NCBI GenBank assembly: GCA_032158265.1
Contig: JAVTIF010000013.1
Location: 806,001-870,000, forward strand
Length of the DNA: 64,000 bases
DNA from: Bacidia rubella
Lineage: Eukaryota; Ascomycota; Lecanoromycetes; Lecanorales; Ramalinaceae
Reading direction: 5' to 3'
Position numbers and translations under genes: made by a program. The notes under the pieces are model-generated. The model searched no databases. It was not told where the DNA came from and saw only the letters and a program-made list of their open reading frames with translations. Positions within the stretch are counted from its first letter, which is position 1, and each line of letters opens with the position of its first letter. Below, piece after piece: positions 1 through 11,507 of this stretch.

Positions 1-2409
1 ATGCGAATAGGCAGCAGCTTGAAGATGTGGTCTCAAGATACCGTAGCGTTGACATACCGCTTGATGGTCTTCATATTGACGTTGACTTTCAGCACAAATA
101 TAGAACCTTCACTGTTGACAATGACAACTTCAAAGATGTTGCAGGAATGTTTGCAGGATTGAGGAACAATGGCGTGAAATGCTGCACAAACATCACACCA
201 ATCATATCTTTTGACGGCTACAACACTAGTGACGATCCCTATCCCACTATCAATGCTGCTTGGGACCATAATGATCACAAAAAACCAGAAAAGAACTTTT
301 TGATCATGGACAAACGTTTCCTTGATGGCGTATCTCAGCAGGCAAATGATCAGTCATATCTACGTTATGAGGGCGGGCAGGCCAAAGTAACATACCCAAA
401 TGATTCAAACGATAGGCCGACGTACAATACTGGCCAAGACAAATATCTGTTTTATGAGAGCTTCAACTCTGGATGGCCATTTCACGGAGGTGTCTCATAT
501 GGCTCTAATTTGGGCATAGCAGGCTTTTATCCAGATATGAATAGACAAGTCGTGCGCAAGAAGTTTTGGGGTCCTCAGTACACCGATCTTTTCAACATGG
601 GTTTAGAATTTGTCTGGCAGGATATGACAACACCAGCAGTAGCGTACTGTTATGGAGATATGCTTGGTTTTCCTGGACGTTTACTGCTCTCAACCGATCC
701 TTGTGACCAGAAAGATGATGTCCTCCCTCCACAAAAGCCCGCTATCGAGGTCTGGGCGCTTTACTCTTACAATCTGCACAAAGCCACCTACAAAGCGCTC
801 GAGCAGTTGCCGAGTCGTCAGAACAAGCGAAATTTCATCATTGGCAGGGGTAGCTCCACTGGTATGCATCGATTTGCAGGTTTGTGGACTGGTGACAACA
901 AAAGCACTTGGGAATTTTGGAGAATCAATGTTGCCCAAGTAATCTCTCTTGGTTTAGGTGGAATGACTATCGCCGGTGTTGATATGGGGGGCTTTATGCC
1001 TGACGACAGCAACGGCAAATGGTGTGATCCTGATCTCTTCATCCGATGGTATTCAGGCGCGTTTCTACTGCCATGGTACAGGAATCATTACAACGGAAAA
1101 CAGGACCAAAAACTATTTCAGGAGGTGTATAAGTTTGCAACTGTGCAGCAAGACTACCCTCAGTACCAGATCCCTGATGATCAGAAAGATCTTTATGCGA
1201 GTGTGTTGCCCATATGCAAATACTACGTCAGGTTGCGATACAGTCTCATGCAAGCGCTATACGACCGCATGTTCGAGAATTTGATCAACGGTCTCCCACT
1301 TGCCAGATCAATGCTCATCACCGGCCCAAGTGATACAGCCTTGTTGAATGAAGCCGCTGCGTCCCTCGACAATCAATATCTTCTAGGCCATAATATTCTT
1401 GTCTGTCCTATTATGAACCCGGACAATGTCAACGACGGCTCACGCCAAGTCTACCTTCCTCGGCCGGACAGGTGGTTTCCCTTCAACTTGCGTATCGATG
1501 GGGATGCAGGCGGCATTGGTATGCCTCTGGACTTTCCCATCGAAGGCGGAAGCATTTTTTCTTACTATGCTAAGATTCGCTCGAACCCAGCTCAATTCCC
1601 GTACATAACACCGATATACATTCGAGAAGGTAATTCATGCTACTCCTATCGGTCTCTTTGTTCGAGGAAATAATAAGGCAAAATGCTTATGGAAATTACA
1701 GGTGCAATCATCCCACAGGTCGGTGTTCGTAACTATATTGGCGATGGCACAGTAAATCCAATTACACTGCACATCTACCCTGGGAAGAACAACGTAAGCT
1801 CTCTTACGCCTCGCTCATTCAACATTCTCCTAACATCGTCAAGTGGTATTCCATGTTCCTCGATGACGGGATCTCTCGCAGCTCCGCACCACAGCACCTG
1901 CCCCAATACGAAAATTCAACTCACCCGCACCACGACGATGCGAAAGGCGAGTACCGCGAAGTCAGAATCGATCAAGTAAGCCTCAAACTTTCGCCGAATC
2001 CCTTCTCCATTCTTTCCCTTCTTTCGGCTCAAGAAGCACTTGTATAGAGTCTGTCTGCTCATTCAATGGACAATAGAAAACCACAAGCACTACCCGTACA
2101 ATCACCCTCTCGCATATCCACGACAACTACAATCCCTCACCCCAAATCGGACCTACCTACAGCCTCGTTCTCTGGAACGCTCCACCTTTTCCCTCATCTT
2201 CTCCTAGCGTGACCTTTGGGGACCAGCAAGGGAACGCTGTGCAAGGCTGTTCCTTTCATTACCGAGGAGACAGCGGTGTTTTAGTAGCGACTGTCCCAAC
2301 TGGGCTAGCCAATGACAATCCCCTTGTCGTTACACAAACTCTAGGGGGAGAAGCTGCTGCCAAGGGGATGGTTAGTGGGGTGGTGAATGGAGTCAATGGG
2401 TTGCATTGA
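1..2409 (+). CDS. alpha-1,4-glucan lyase (GH31), 5'-truncated by window edge
   Basis: This is the C-terminal ~727 residues of a glycoside hydrolase family 31 protein. The frame is open from base 3 with no start, so roughly 300 residues lie outside the window. Exons are <1..1629, 1702..1793, 1844..1975 and 2077..2409; each junction restores family sequence (IREG|AIIPQ, REVRIDQ|KTTS). The motif VWQDMTTPA carries the nucleophile Asp (codon 621-623), and IAGVDMGGF carries the second acidic residue (codon 981-983). The stretches WALYSYNLHKAT and RFAGLWTGDN resemble fungal and red-algal alpha-1,4-glucan lyases more than ordinary alpha-glucosidases. Such enzymes cleave starch or glycogen to 1,5-anhydro-D-fructose by elimination instead of hydrolysis. 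The lyase assignment is from remembered family sequences; a GH31 alpha-glucosidase is the alternative. Confidence 0.85.
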
Positions 2410-2955
2410 ATACTACTGATGATTCCGTAAACTGAATCTGACACGGCTACTGATAGGATCAGCCGGAGAACGAAGTTACAAACTCTAGACTAGATTTAGA
2501 ACGCTGTTCCCTTTGTCAACTCAGTACCGTCTGCACTTGTCTTGATGGGCTCGCTGTAATTTTCCAACCAGCAGTAAAGTGCAATCAGCAGTACTAATGC
2601 GATCATCTAAGGCTCTGTAAAATCCTCTGTATATCTTAGCTCTACCCAGGATCACCTGTGTCGCGCAACGATAGGCAGCGCGCACCTTAGCCGGGGGGAG
2701 AAGAGTTAACCCCTGCACCGGACACACCCCTCCAGCGGACAGCGCTAGGGGCCGTAGGGGGTAGTCCTGGGAGGGTATGGGTATACTATATCATGGTTAC
2801 GCATTTTTAAAAATGTCCGGTGCGGGGGTCAACTCTTCTATATTGCTGTCGTCTTGGCACCAAATGTCTCGTCTTCAGATGGAGCATGTCCAAGTTGTAA
2901 CTTCATTTAGCAGCATGAAAAGATCGCAACCATATTTGATTTGGTAGCATATAGC
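2410..2955. other. intergenic, 3' of glucan lyase and 5' of mL43
   Basis: No gene is supported here. It holds the 141 bp inverted-repeat element listed at 2699-2839 and the short promoter of the mL43 gene. The small open frames do not resemble a protein family. Confidence 0.6.
2699..2839. mobile_element. MITE-like element with 26 bp terminal inverted repeats
   Basis: The left end 2699-2724 and the right end 2814-2839 are inverted copies agreeing at 24 of 26 positions; both differences are transitions, as decay or RIP would give. The interior is ~89 bp, G-rich on the left and with a short AT-rich stretch on the right, and it has no coding potential. I found no clear target duplication: the flanks are a G run and ATATT. 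A hairpin or transcription-end structure is the alternative. No second copy was recognised in the window. Confidence 0.5.
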
Positions 2956-3599
2956 ATGCCCATAACCGCCTTGAAAGGTGCATCGACGGCCCAAGTAAGT
3001 TATAGGACTGTGCATACATTCGTTTCCCGCCAACTAACGATGTCAGAATGGCGTCGGCGCCTTCATTCTCCAGTGCAAGAAGATCGATTTTCACTACTGT
3101 GATTATGGCGGCTCATCGAGGGGCATGAAGTACGCAAACCCTATCTTCATTCAATATCTACGACTTTGTCCTACAGCTGGCTGGCGTCTACGTTGATACC
3201 TAACAAACCCCCAGAGCCTTCCTCAAATCACCCTTTCTTTCACGCTTCGCGACATCCCACCCTCAGGTCCAGATGGAGATTTCCCCGCGTCCCAACGCAC
3301 ACCCAGTCGTTCGAGGCCACTACATCAATGGCCGGCAAAAAGCAATATGCGTGCGAAACCTCGAGAAAGAGCAGATAATGAAGAAGGTGGAGTTACTGAG
3401 GGATGCCAATGGGGAGAAGTTGCAGAAAGTCAGAGGAGGTAGGGTGGTGAGGAGCTTGAACGAGAGTGTGAGGGGTGTTTGGGACCCCTTCCATTCGCCG
3501 GAGAGTGGTCCGCGGGACGTGCTTGGGGAGATGGTGCAGAGGTCAGGGAGGCGATTGATCGGCGGGAAGAAGAAAAGGAGAAGAACGCAAAGAGCATAA
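2956..3599 (+). CDS. mitochondrial large ribosomal subunit protein mL43 (54S L51)
   Basis: A 168-residue protein with the L51/S25/CI-B8 thioredoxin-like domain, a component of the mitochondrial large ribosomal subunit. Exons are 2956..2994, 3047..3129 and 3215..3599. Splicing joins MPITALKGASTAQ to NGVGAFILQCKKIDFHYCD and then to KAFLKSPFLSRFATSHPQV. The domain core PVVRGHYINGRQKAICVRN and the following LNESVRG are typical of fungal mL43. The first intron has a clear branch site (CTAAC) near its 3' end. The start was chosen because MPITALKG aligns with the family N-terminus. The basic tail GGKKKRRRTQRA is somewhat long. It converges with triosephosphate isomerase, with only 64 bp between the two stop codons. 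Confidence 0.9.
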
Positions 3600-3663
3600 A
3601 TGAGAGAATTGCTTGTCCACAACTTTTCCATTGCAAGTCTATTCGTACTAGCAGCCACCCTCC

Positions 3664-4543
3664 TTACGCCTTCGTTTGCCGTGCGTTGATGATGTCGACA
3701 ACTGCCTCCACTCATCAGCCACCCAGAAACGCTATACAAGGGCAAGAAGAACTTACAGGCCGGTTTCAAGCTCGCCCCACCGACCAAAAACCCATCGACA
3801 TCCTCCTGCCCACTCAGCTCCCCACAGTTCTTCTCAGTCACGCTTCCTCCATAGATAACCCTTGTCTGCTCCGCGGCCTCCTTACTGACCCCTTCACCCA
3901 ACCATTTCCTGATGGCCGCGTGTACCTCCTGCGCCTGCTCCGTGGTCGCCACCTTCCCGGTCCCAATGGCCCAGACAGGCTCATAGGCGATGACAATCTT
4001 TTTCCAATCGTTGACCTTCTCCTTCGCCGCATTCAATTGCCTCGTCACAACCGCAATCGTCTCGTTGTTCTCCCTCTGCTCCAGAGTCTCTCCGATACAC
4101 AGAATGACCCCCAATCCCCCATCAAGTGCCGCCTTTGTCTTACTGGCAACAAAGTCGTCTTTCTCCCCCAGCACCACACGGCGCTCCGAGTGCCCGATGA
4201 GTGTCCAGCCGATCTTCGAGTCCGTGAGCTGGGAGGCAGAGATCTCGCCCGTGAAAGCACCGTTGGGCTTGTCGAAGACATTCTGCGCACAGACTTCGAT
4301 CTCGGGCTTTAGATGTTCGCGGACGAGGAGGAGGAAAAGGGAGGGTGGGGCGATGACTACTTCGGTTTTGGGGTCGAGCGGGGCGGAGTTCAGGTTGTGT
4401 ACGATGTCCGTGATGCTCTTGATCGTGCCATTCCTGCAAATTTGTGTGATCTTTAGCTTGGTTCACATCTCCGGTGTCTCTGGAGGAGGTGAGAATGGGA
4501 CTGACATCTTGAAATTCCCACCAACGAAGAACTGGCGAGGCAT
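3664..4543 (-). CDS. TPI1: triosephosphate isomerase
   Basis: A 250-residue cytosolic glycolytic enzyme interconverting dihydroxyacetone phosphate and glyceraldehyde 3-phosphate. Exons on the minus strand are 4506..4543, 3757..4433 and 3664..3701. The first intron splits the ATG codon inside GGNFKMNG, which holds the catalytic Lys; IGHSERR carries the catalytic His; AYEPVWAIGTG carries the catalytic Glu; the phosphate-binding IYGGSV and VGGASLKP follow. The last exon of only 38 nt restores AFVDIINARQTKA. Length and all active-site residues match the family, so the gene looks functional. Its short first and last exons are missed by a simple ORF search. Confidence 0.97.
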
Positions 4544-4997
4544 GGTTGCAGTATTGTGAGCGCTGTCCTCAGCGCCTGCTTTGTGAATTCGTATGAAGAG
4601 GAAGACTTAGCGGTATGCCTAGGTCTTGCAGGAAAATCAAAGAAATGTGCCCGGTAGGTGGGGCTCGGAGCAGCCAAACAGTTGGTGGTGGGGCACTTTG
4701 TGCGGGCGCCTCATAGCTGAACGCCCCTCTGGGAAAACAAAGTACTTTTAGATGGCAATACTTCTGAGCAACGTCGCTGTATGAAATTTGCAGGAAATAT
4801 TTGTAACCGAAAAAGACCGAAGACATCGGTCATCACTATCGACATTGTACTCGTTCGCATTACTCGTGAATCGTGTCCCATCATCAAGGTATAGATTACC
4901 ACTCCCAAGCGCCCAGCAAAAGGCATAGTTATACACAAAATACCGTTGACGCATACCTGAAACAGGAGGTCCAAAGCCAACATTCGTTTGAAATGGC
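4544..4997. other. intergenic between TPI promoter side and the 3' end of the polyQ gene
   Basis: About 450 bp with no supported gene. It contains the TPI promoter (both flanking genes are on the minus strand) and the 3' untranslated part of the upstream polyglutamine gene. Confidence 0.6.
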
Positions 4998-6686
4998 TTA
5001 CCACCGAGGAAAGTTGTTACCCCTCGAATGCGCCCTTCCAAAGTCCTTCTCCTGCTGCTTCCGTTTGTACGCTTGCTCGACTTTTTGTTCAAGCTCTTTT
5101 TCCTTGATTACCTTCTCTCTTTCCGCCAGCTCTCGTTCTCTAACACGATGCTCAATCTCCCTTTGCTCATCGATGTCATGAGTCGCATGCTTAGCTTCTC
5201 CGATGGGCTCGCGGATGTTGAAGCCTAAGCTTGGCCGCTCCTCATTCAGACCGAAGGAATGATAACGGTCATAGCTGGAGCTATGCTTATGCGAGAAGCT
5301 CGGTCTTTGCTGGCGGTATGGGGGTCGCCCTCCGTGCACAGATTCACGTCGGTGTACACCAGGACCTCGGCTTGGATGTATCTCAGCATCCTCATGAGCG
5401 TATCGAGAGCCTGGCCGAACAGGCGAGGTATCCTTTGGAATAGGTCGCTTGTGTTCGCGAACGTGTTCGGGACTTCCACGCTCGCTTCCGCCTCTACGCC
5501 CTCGGTGGTGGGGGCTACTGGTCCTCTTGCGCCGCGGACTGGGACTAGGTGTCTTTTTGGCTTTGGTAGAGCGATGTGTATCATCGGAGAACAGTGACTC
5601 TACTGTAGAGTCCTCAGAGCGATCACTGAAGTCACCATCGTTGTCGGAAGACTCGGTAGAGTCGGACAAGGAACCATCGCGAGGGAATTGGATGATCTTC
5701 GGAAGCTTTTGATTTTTTCCATTTGCCTTGTCGGCTTTCGGCTTCTGGGGCCCATTGGCTGGCTTTTTCGGCTCTCTGGAATGATGAGCTGCCGAATGTT
5801 CGGCGAAAAGCCGTTCTTGAGGGTTCCTTTGGTGTATCGTTGCTGCCTGCGGAGGCATTGGCGCCGGAGGTTGCTGTTGATGAACGTGATTTGCCTGTGG
5901 CCTTACATGAGGCATCGCCTCAGCATTATGTGCTGGTCGGTAGACTTGTTCATGCATCCTCTGAGGCTGAGGATGTGCTTCAAAGCCTCGTGGTTGCGGG
6001 TTGTGGCTAGGAAGTTGGACAAGATCCATCCAGCGAAATGGCTGATGCGGTTGCCTGACTGCCCTACGCGGTGTACCAGGTGTGTGCCTTTGACGCTTGA
6101 GTATGACTCGGATCGCCGTGATCACATCAGTATCCTTGCCGACCTCTCGCTTTTCGAACTCAACCACCTTGACTACCCATTCAAAATTGCGGTCCATATC
6201 TAGAATGTTGCGGTCATCGACAAGCTTGATGACTTGGGTGTGTCTGTTGCCTGTGAGACCTGGAAGCTTTAGGCATCGCTCGCCGGAAAGGCCTTTCCTC
6301 TTCGCCTTGTCCACTTGCTTCTCTAATTCGTTTTGAGAAAGCCGGGTTGGGAGACGTTGGGCTAGGCTCCAACGCGGCGGGCCTTGATCCATCTCCGCCT
6401 TGGTGATTTTGTATTGTTCATAAGTCGGCTCCGAGGGAGCCGGCACCGGACCATGATGGTAGAAAGGTGGGGCCCGGCCACCTTGACCGGCAGCAAAGTG
6501 TGCTTCAGGCGGGGGTCCGTGTTGTTGATGTTGTTGTTGTTGTTGTTGTTGTTGATGCTGCTGATGCTGTTGTTGAGGGTGCCCACCCATTCTGCCCAAG
6601 TGGGCAACAAGATGCTCCATGTCTGGGCCCATGCCTCGAGCGTTAGGCGTCGGATGCGGCGGTGGAATAGGAATTTGCCTGTTCAT
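4998..6686 (-). CDS. polyglutamine-rich, largely disordered fungal protein of unknown function
   Basis: Predicted 562 residues starting at MNRQIPIPPP; an in-frame Met 22 codons upstream is possible but less likely. Residues ~38-55 are a Gln/His tract. A more ordered segment (about 90-200) begins YEQYKITKAEMDQGPPRW and continues through LPGLTGNRHTQV; it looks conserved in ascomycetes, but I know no function for it. The rest is Pro/Ser/Arg-rich. The C-terminus is a charged coiled coil rich in E, R and K (REIEHRVRERELAEREKVI). The stop TAA overlaps a good 5' splice signal (TG|GTAAGC); splicing to the AG at about 4957 would replace the end with a few other residues. No catalytic motif is seen. 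A nuclear or RNA-binding role is only a guess. Confidence 0.7.
   Translation of the reverse strand: MNRQIPIPPPHPTPNARGMGPDMEHLVAHLGRMGGHPQQQHQQHQQQQQQQQHQQHGPPPEAHFAAGQGGRAPPFYHHGPVPAPSEPTYEQYKITKAEMDQGPPRWSLAQRLPTRLSQNELEKQVDKAKRKGLSGERCLKLPGLTGNRHTQVIKLVDDRNILDMDRNFEWVVKVVEFEKREVGKDTDVITAIRVILKRQRHTPGTPRRAVRQPHQPFRWMDLVQLPSHNPQPRGFEAHPQPQRMHEQVYRPAHNAEAMPHVRPQANHVHQQQPPAPMPPQAATIHQRNPQERLFAEHSAAHHSREPKKPANGPQKPKADKANGKNQKLPKIIQFPRDGSLSDSTESSDNDGDFSDRSEDSTVESLFSDDTHRSTKAKKTPSPSPRRKRTSSPHHRGRRGGSERGSPEHVREHKRPIPKDTSPVRPGSRYAHEDAEIHPSRGPGVHRRESVHGGRPPYRQQRPSFSHKHSSSYDRYHSFGLNEERPSLGFNIREPIGEAKHATHDIDEQREIEHRVRERELAEREKVIKEKELEQKVEQAYKRKQQEKDFGRAHSRGNNFPRW
6521..6576. repeat. CAA/CAG trinucleotide microsatellite encoding polyQ
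   Basis: The plus strand shows a nearly pure TTG/TGA/TGC run; on the coding strand this is CAA/CAG with some CAT, giving Gln interrupted by His. It lies inside the disordered protein gene and is likely to vary in length between strains. Confidence 0.85.
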
Positions 6687-8660
6687 TGTGATATTGCTGG
6701 ACAATGTCTTACACAAGCTCTGAGTAACGTTGTAAGGGCGTAAGGATCGCAATGAGACAGTGAAGCTTGGAGATTAGAGAAGCACAAGCTCGCTGAAGGA
6801 GAAGTGATGAAGGTGGAGCCAGAGGTGGCTGTGGTGGTGGTGGTGGTGGTGAGGGTGGGGTATATATTGTCCTCCTGACACAAGCCCAAGCAGCTCAGGG
6901 AAAGGGGACACTCAATGAAAGGGCAATGGGTGAATGGCAAGAGGTGAAGGCAGAGTGAGGATGGAATGATTGAAGAAGGAAGAGGAAGGTTAGCTGTGCT
7001 GCCTTGTTTATAGCGCAAAAGATGGGCGGTGGGAGCCTTGCGCGAAGGATTCTGGCCTTGTCACGATTGTAAACTCTGCGCCCTCCTTTGCAGGCTAGCA
7101 TTGGCACAAGAAAGGACGTTTGCCTGATTTCGAAGGATGCTCAAACGGCGACTGTAGCATGAACCGTGACGGGGCGCCTATTGTTTAAGGTGGTAGGTGA
7201 AGGTGCTCACATCGAGGGTTTGTTTGAAGTTCGCGCTGGAGGCGAAGCAAAAAGAACCTGGCAAGTAGCTACTGCAAGCCCCCGTACAAAGATGCAGTAG
7301 CCTGCGCCCCACGCAGCTGAACAGCCATTGACCGATGATCAGTGTTCGGTCAAGCTACCGGCTCAATAAGGTTGGCACTGTCAATGTGCAATAATCTGTG
7401 AGTGTAGTGTGGTGGTACATGCGCTATCACGCTGGCAGACGATGAGATTTCGTGCAGGATGTGAGTGATTCAGATGGTTTTAGTGTTATTGTTAGAACTA
7501 CCTTGGAACTAGGATGAACATCAGTTTGCCCGCTGCCTTTCAATTGATAGGCTGTCGAGCTAGGATTGAGCTGTCTCTTTTCAACTTGTCCTGCCTTCCC
7601 TTCCCCGCGTCCTTGCGGCTGTCACAGCTCTCTAGGGGCCAATTTGCTGTGGCTTCAACAGGGCGCAGGACTTTACGAAAAAGTCCTTGCTGACCACTGA
7701 CCAGCGGCACTTCTTATCATTAGTGTACGAGGGTATGTTATTTCTTACCCTCGTCGATCAAACGACGAGGCCACACTGCTCATGAACGCGCGTCTCGCAT
7801 GGGTCGAAAATGGTCTACAACGCCTTGCACTGCAAAGTCCTTGAGAGTGCAAGTCAGGTGAACATACAATGCAGCTGGAACGTACCGCTCTTCGCCAAAG
7901 GCGCCAGCCTCGGTCTGCTCGCGGCATAAATGGGCGCTCTTGTCCATCCATTATTCAGAGAGCTCGGTGAGTCCTCCCGCACACCACTGACTGCAGTCAG
8001 CGCCCTGGCGTAGTGAGGCCAGCCGTGGATTGCTTCACTTTGCTCACCGAGGAGCACCCAGTATACGTGAGCGGATGGTATCTGCCCTAGGCACAGAACA
8101 TGAGGGAGACAAAAGCGTCAGACTTCCCTGTTTTGCATCTTCGACACCGCACATGCGGTAGGTTTTGGTATACATACCTAGCAAAATTCAGGCGTAGGTG
8201 TAGGTGACGATAATTCGCGCTTGTAGACAAAAGCATAGGCGCAAGTCAATGAGAGAAACTATGTAATTGCATTTTTTGTTGCCTGATCGAGTAGCAATAG
8301 TACAAGAACACCGCGTTCCAAGGTTTCGACGCTGTCAAGATCTGTTCCACCCCCCTCAACTTCTGTCATCATCCTCCATTGGAGGGGTCGGACTTCCATT
8401 TTTCGATAGGGTGCACATGCAAGGCAGGCCTTTAGAGTGCCAACCCAGGTTATGGCCGAACAATGACAAACAAAATTTAAAGAAACACCAATCTTCCTCC
8501 TTCCCCGTGCTGCTCCCACCATGCCATTACACACTATACTGGTTGGTACCTTTCGCAAAGGTGGTATCATCGAAAAAAACACACGACTGCCTGGCCAAAG
8601 AGCCAGAGGAGACCGAGGTGGGTATCACGTAGAAGCAGTGCTGATCAGCACGTGGGTATC
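6687..8660. other. 2 kb intergenic, promoter of polyQ gene and 3' flank of HAM1-like gene
   Basis: No conserved protein was recognised in any frame. There is a (GTG)n microsatellite at 6831-6852 close to the polyQ gene and several short pyrimidine-rich stretches. Small ORFs near 7745-8057 and 8259-8787 have no family resemblance, and the last overlaps the HAM1-like coding region in antisense. The length leaves room for a long 5' leader or a non-coding RNA, but nothing shows one. Confidence 0.5.
6831..6852. repeat. (GTG)n microsatellite
   Basis: Seven consecutive GTG units on the plus strand, 145 bp upstream of the polyQ gene start; CAC repeats in the transcribed orientation of that gene. Confidence 0.85.
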
Positions 8661-11507
8661 TTATGCGACGGTGCTGCTGGTTATAGTACCGTTCGGGGCT
8701 GCAGTATCTTTTAGCGCGAGATCATTTGCGTTCGGTGAGGCGAATGCTTGGTTTACCTCGTTGCTGAACCCGGAGGTACCATTCTGAATGTTCTGTGGCC
8801 CTCTTACGCCCGATGTAGCAGTATTGTGGGGTTTTCGCGATACAGCTGTAAGACTTGGAAGGTTGGTCGACTCGGACGCAGAGCCAATTCCAAATACTGG
8901 TGATTCCCATTTCTCCCCCTTAGCTGCAAGAGCCTTGTATTCAGTAGCCTTGGTGGAAATGCCGCCAGGCAGCTTGATCTGCGGGAAGATCGAATCATTC
9001 TGGGTCATTGCAACGTTTGCCTTCTTATCGGCGGCGGTTTCTTCGGCCTTAGCTTTCTTCGAAGTCATAACCTTCTGCGCTGCTTCGGAGTAGCGCTTGT
9101 AGATGTTGGGGGCGTTCTCGGGATCATTGCGAACGGCATTGGCAGCACGCTCAGCCTCTTGATGAATTTCATAAGCTTTGCCATCAAGCGTAGTCACTTG
9201 ATCCTTGATCAATTTCTCGAGGACCTTGCCAACCGCAGGTCTAAGGATGGCAAACATCAGTGGCCTGAAAACGTTAAACAGAAGCTTGTGTTTCGATTGC
9301 TTGAGCTTGATCGTCAGGCTTTTGATGTCAACAGTGACCGAGTTAATCTTGAAGAAGTGAGTCTTGTCAGACTTGCCAAGGGCTTTATCAGTAGTCTCCA
9401 TGGCGATTTTGAAGCTGAACCCGGTACCTCCCATAAAGATGTCCATGACGCCGGTGTCCTTGATGGCAGGAAAGCCTTGCTTCCTCTTAATGTAGTAGCT
9501 TACATCCTTGAGATCCATCTGGACCCCTGAGACAGAAACCATAACCTTGTTCTTGTTCTTGCTGGTCTCTGTCTTACGGCCCCAACGGAAAAAGTTGTCG
9601 CTACCAAACTCGAACGAGTTTGGTGCGAGATTGTCGCTCTCAATCACAAGATTCTCAATGATGGCATCGAACTGTTTATCGGAGTATTCAATGCGGGGAA
9701 CTGGAACATAACGAACACTCTCCAAAACGCCAGGAACAATGACCTCACTGAGATCCTTGATGAGGTGCGTCTTGAATGTAGGCTTGCCGTTCTGATCATT
9801 ACCGAGATCCTTGAAGAGCTTCTCTACCGAAGCAGCAAACTTCTTGTTCGCTGGGTCCTCGTCGAATTGACGACCCAGGAATTTGAATTCATCAAGGACA
9901 CGGTCAGTGTGACTCCTATAACGGTCGCGGAGGAGGAAATTGCCCCTGTCTTGCAACTGATTCCATTCTTCATTGGCATCATCTTGCATGATAAATCCCT
10001 GCTGTTTCAGACACTTGCGCACGTAATAGTCCAAAGCCTTGAACCATTCCCTAAGCTCCGGGTCCTTTTCAGCATCGGAATAGATGGTCTTGATAGAATC
10101 GAAGAGATCATCAGCCGAGGTTGAGTTGGCGAATCGCTCGAGGAGAGTCTTGATAGAGGTCAGCGTGCCTCTATTACTATCGACGAGGCCTATAACAAAC
10201 CCTCAAGTCAGTCTCCGCAGAAGTCAGTGAAGTATCTGTGTGCGCACCCTTGACGGCTCCGCCACCTTGAGTTGCAACATTGCGACCATGACCACCGTAT
10301 TGCTCGGCGAGAGTGAGAAGAGTTTCGATGGCTTGCTGGTCTGCAAGTTGTTAGCTAGAGGGCAAAAGCGATTTGAATAGAACGTACAGTCGGAATGGCT
10401 CTGAATTTCTACAACCATTTTCTTGAGGCGGTAGATGGTCTGCTCACGGCGTTCCTTAGGCAATTTGTCACCTAGGTAATTCTTTGTCCTGTTCTGCAGA
10501 TCCCTAGCTTGTTCTTTCTGCTCCTCAGGGATGTTCTGCGACGCAGTCGCCTGGAGATTGTTCAAGGCAGCTGAACCGCCAGCTTGGGCATTCTGATTTT
10601 GATCCGCTGAGACAGCGGCATCATCCGCTGCTTTCTGAGCATTAGCTTTATTGAATGGCTTATTTTTGGTGTACTGGTCCTTGGCCTGAGCTTTCAGGTT
10701 CGCAGGGGAGAGATTGGGAACGTCATGCCACGTGTTTTCCTCAGCGGGATGATCAATTTGATTTAGTTGATCTTCACCAGGTTTAATCCGGGTAGCAGCG
10801 TTAGATGCAGCATCGCCTGCAATGTCACGGGCGAGAATAGTGGCGTCGTTCACTGGAAGTATGTAAGCGACGGCGTAGTGGTCATTAAGAGCTAAAACTC
10901 ACAAAGTTTGCGAAATTGGCCATTGGACAGCAAAAGCGTGCCCAACGTCCTTAGACCCTCGAGTGCTTGATTGCCGTGCTGCTGAGCAGTATCTTTATCG
11001 ATGGGAGCACCAGGTAGCTTTGCGTCGCCACTGCCAACATGCTGTGTCTGCCAAATGAAATCTTGCAGCAAATTGCCTTGGTTCTTGGTTAGGAGCAAGA
11101 TCTTTGCCTGCTCAATCACATCGCGAACATCCCCAACCAGAGCGCGTCCTTCTTCCGAAAGCTTTGGAGATGGCGAAGCAAGAGCTTTTGATGCGAGTGC
11201 TGAGTTCAGCGCTATATCAATCTGTTTGTTCTACGATTAATATTAGCAGAGGTTCACAGAGACATGTACCATGCTGCTAGTATATACCGAAGGCGTCTTG
11301 CCGCTTTGAAAGCCTGTTGGTGGTTAGCAAAGACTCTCGCGTTGTAAGTGCATGATGTTTTCAATTATTTTGCCACCTCACCGCAGTAGCGGGATTAATG
11401 CAGGTTGAGGAGAATGACATACCAGAGAAGATGCCGTAGAGCTGCAGTTTCTGATTGACATCTGCCTCCTTTTGCTTGACATTTGTGGGGCGATTGACTG
11501 AAGTCAT
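8661..11507 (-). CDS. HAM1-like (HAM1_N/HAM1_C) protein, possible lipid-binding TULIP fold
   Basis: Predicted 841 residues from six exons: 11423..11507, 11288..11313 (26 nt), 10903..11230, 10388..10852, 10248..10340 and 8661..10189. All phases close. The N-terminus reads YGIFSG|FQSGKTPS|NKQIDIALNSALASKAL, then LLLTKNQGNLLQDFIWQTQ, matching the fungal HAM1 N-terminal domain. The C-terminal third (KINSVTVDIKSLTIKLK, then LLFNVFRPLMFAILRPAVG) matches the HAM1 C-terminal domain, which resembles bactericidal/permeability-increasing lipid-binding proteins. The tail after residue ~740 is Ala/Ser/Asn-rich and low in complexity. There is no signal peptide. The family is widespread in ascomycetes, with an ill-defined role in membranes or cell fusion. 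The fold comparison is from memory. Confidence 0.82.

Noticed and set aside
3479..4312. Long plus-strand frame of 277 codons
   Set aside because: It is antisense to the triosephosphate isomerase coding exon, whose active-site motifs are intact; the plus frame has no family resemblance.
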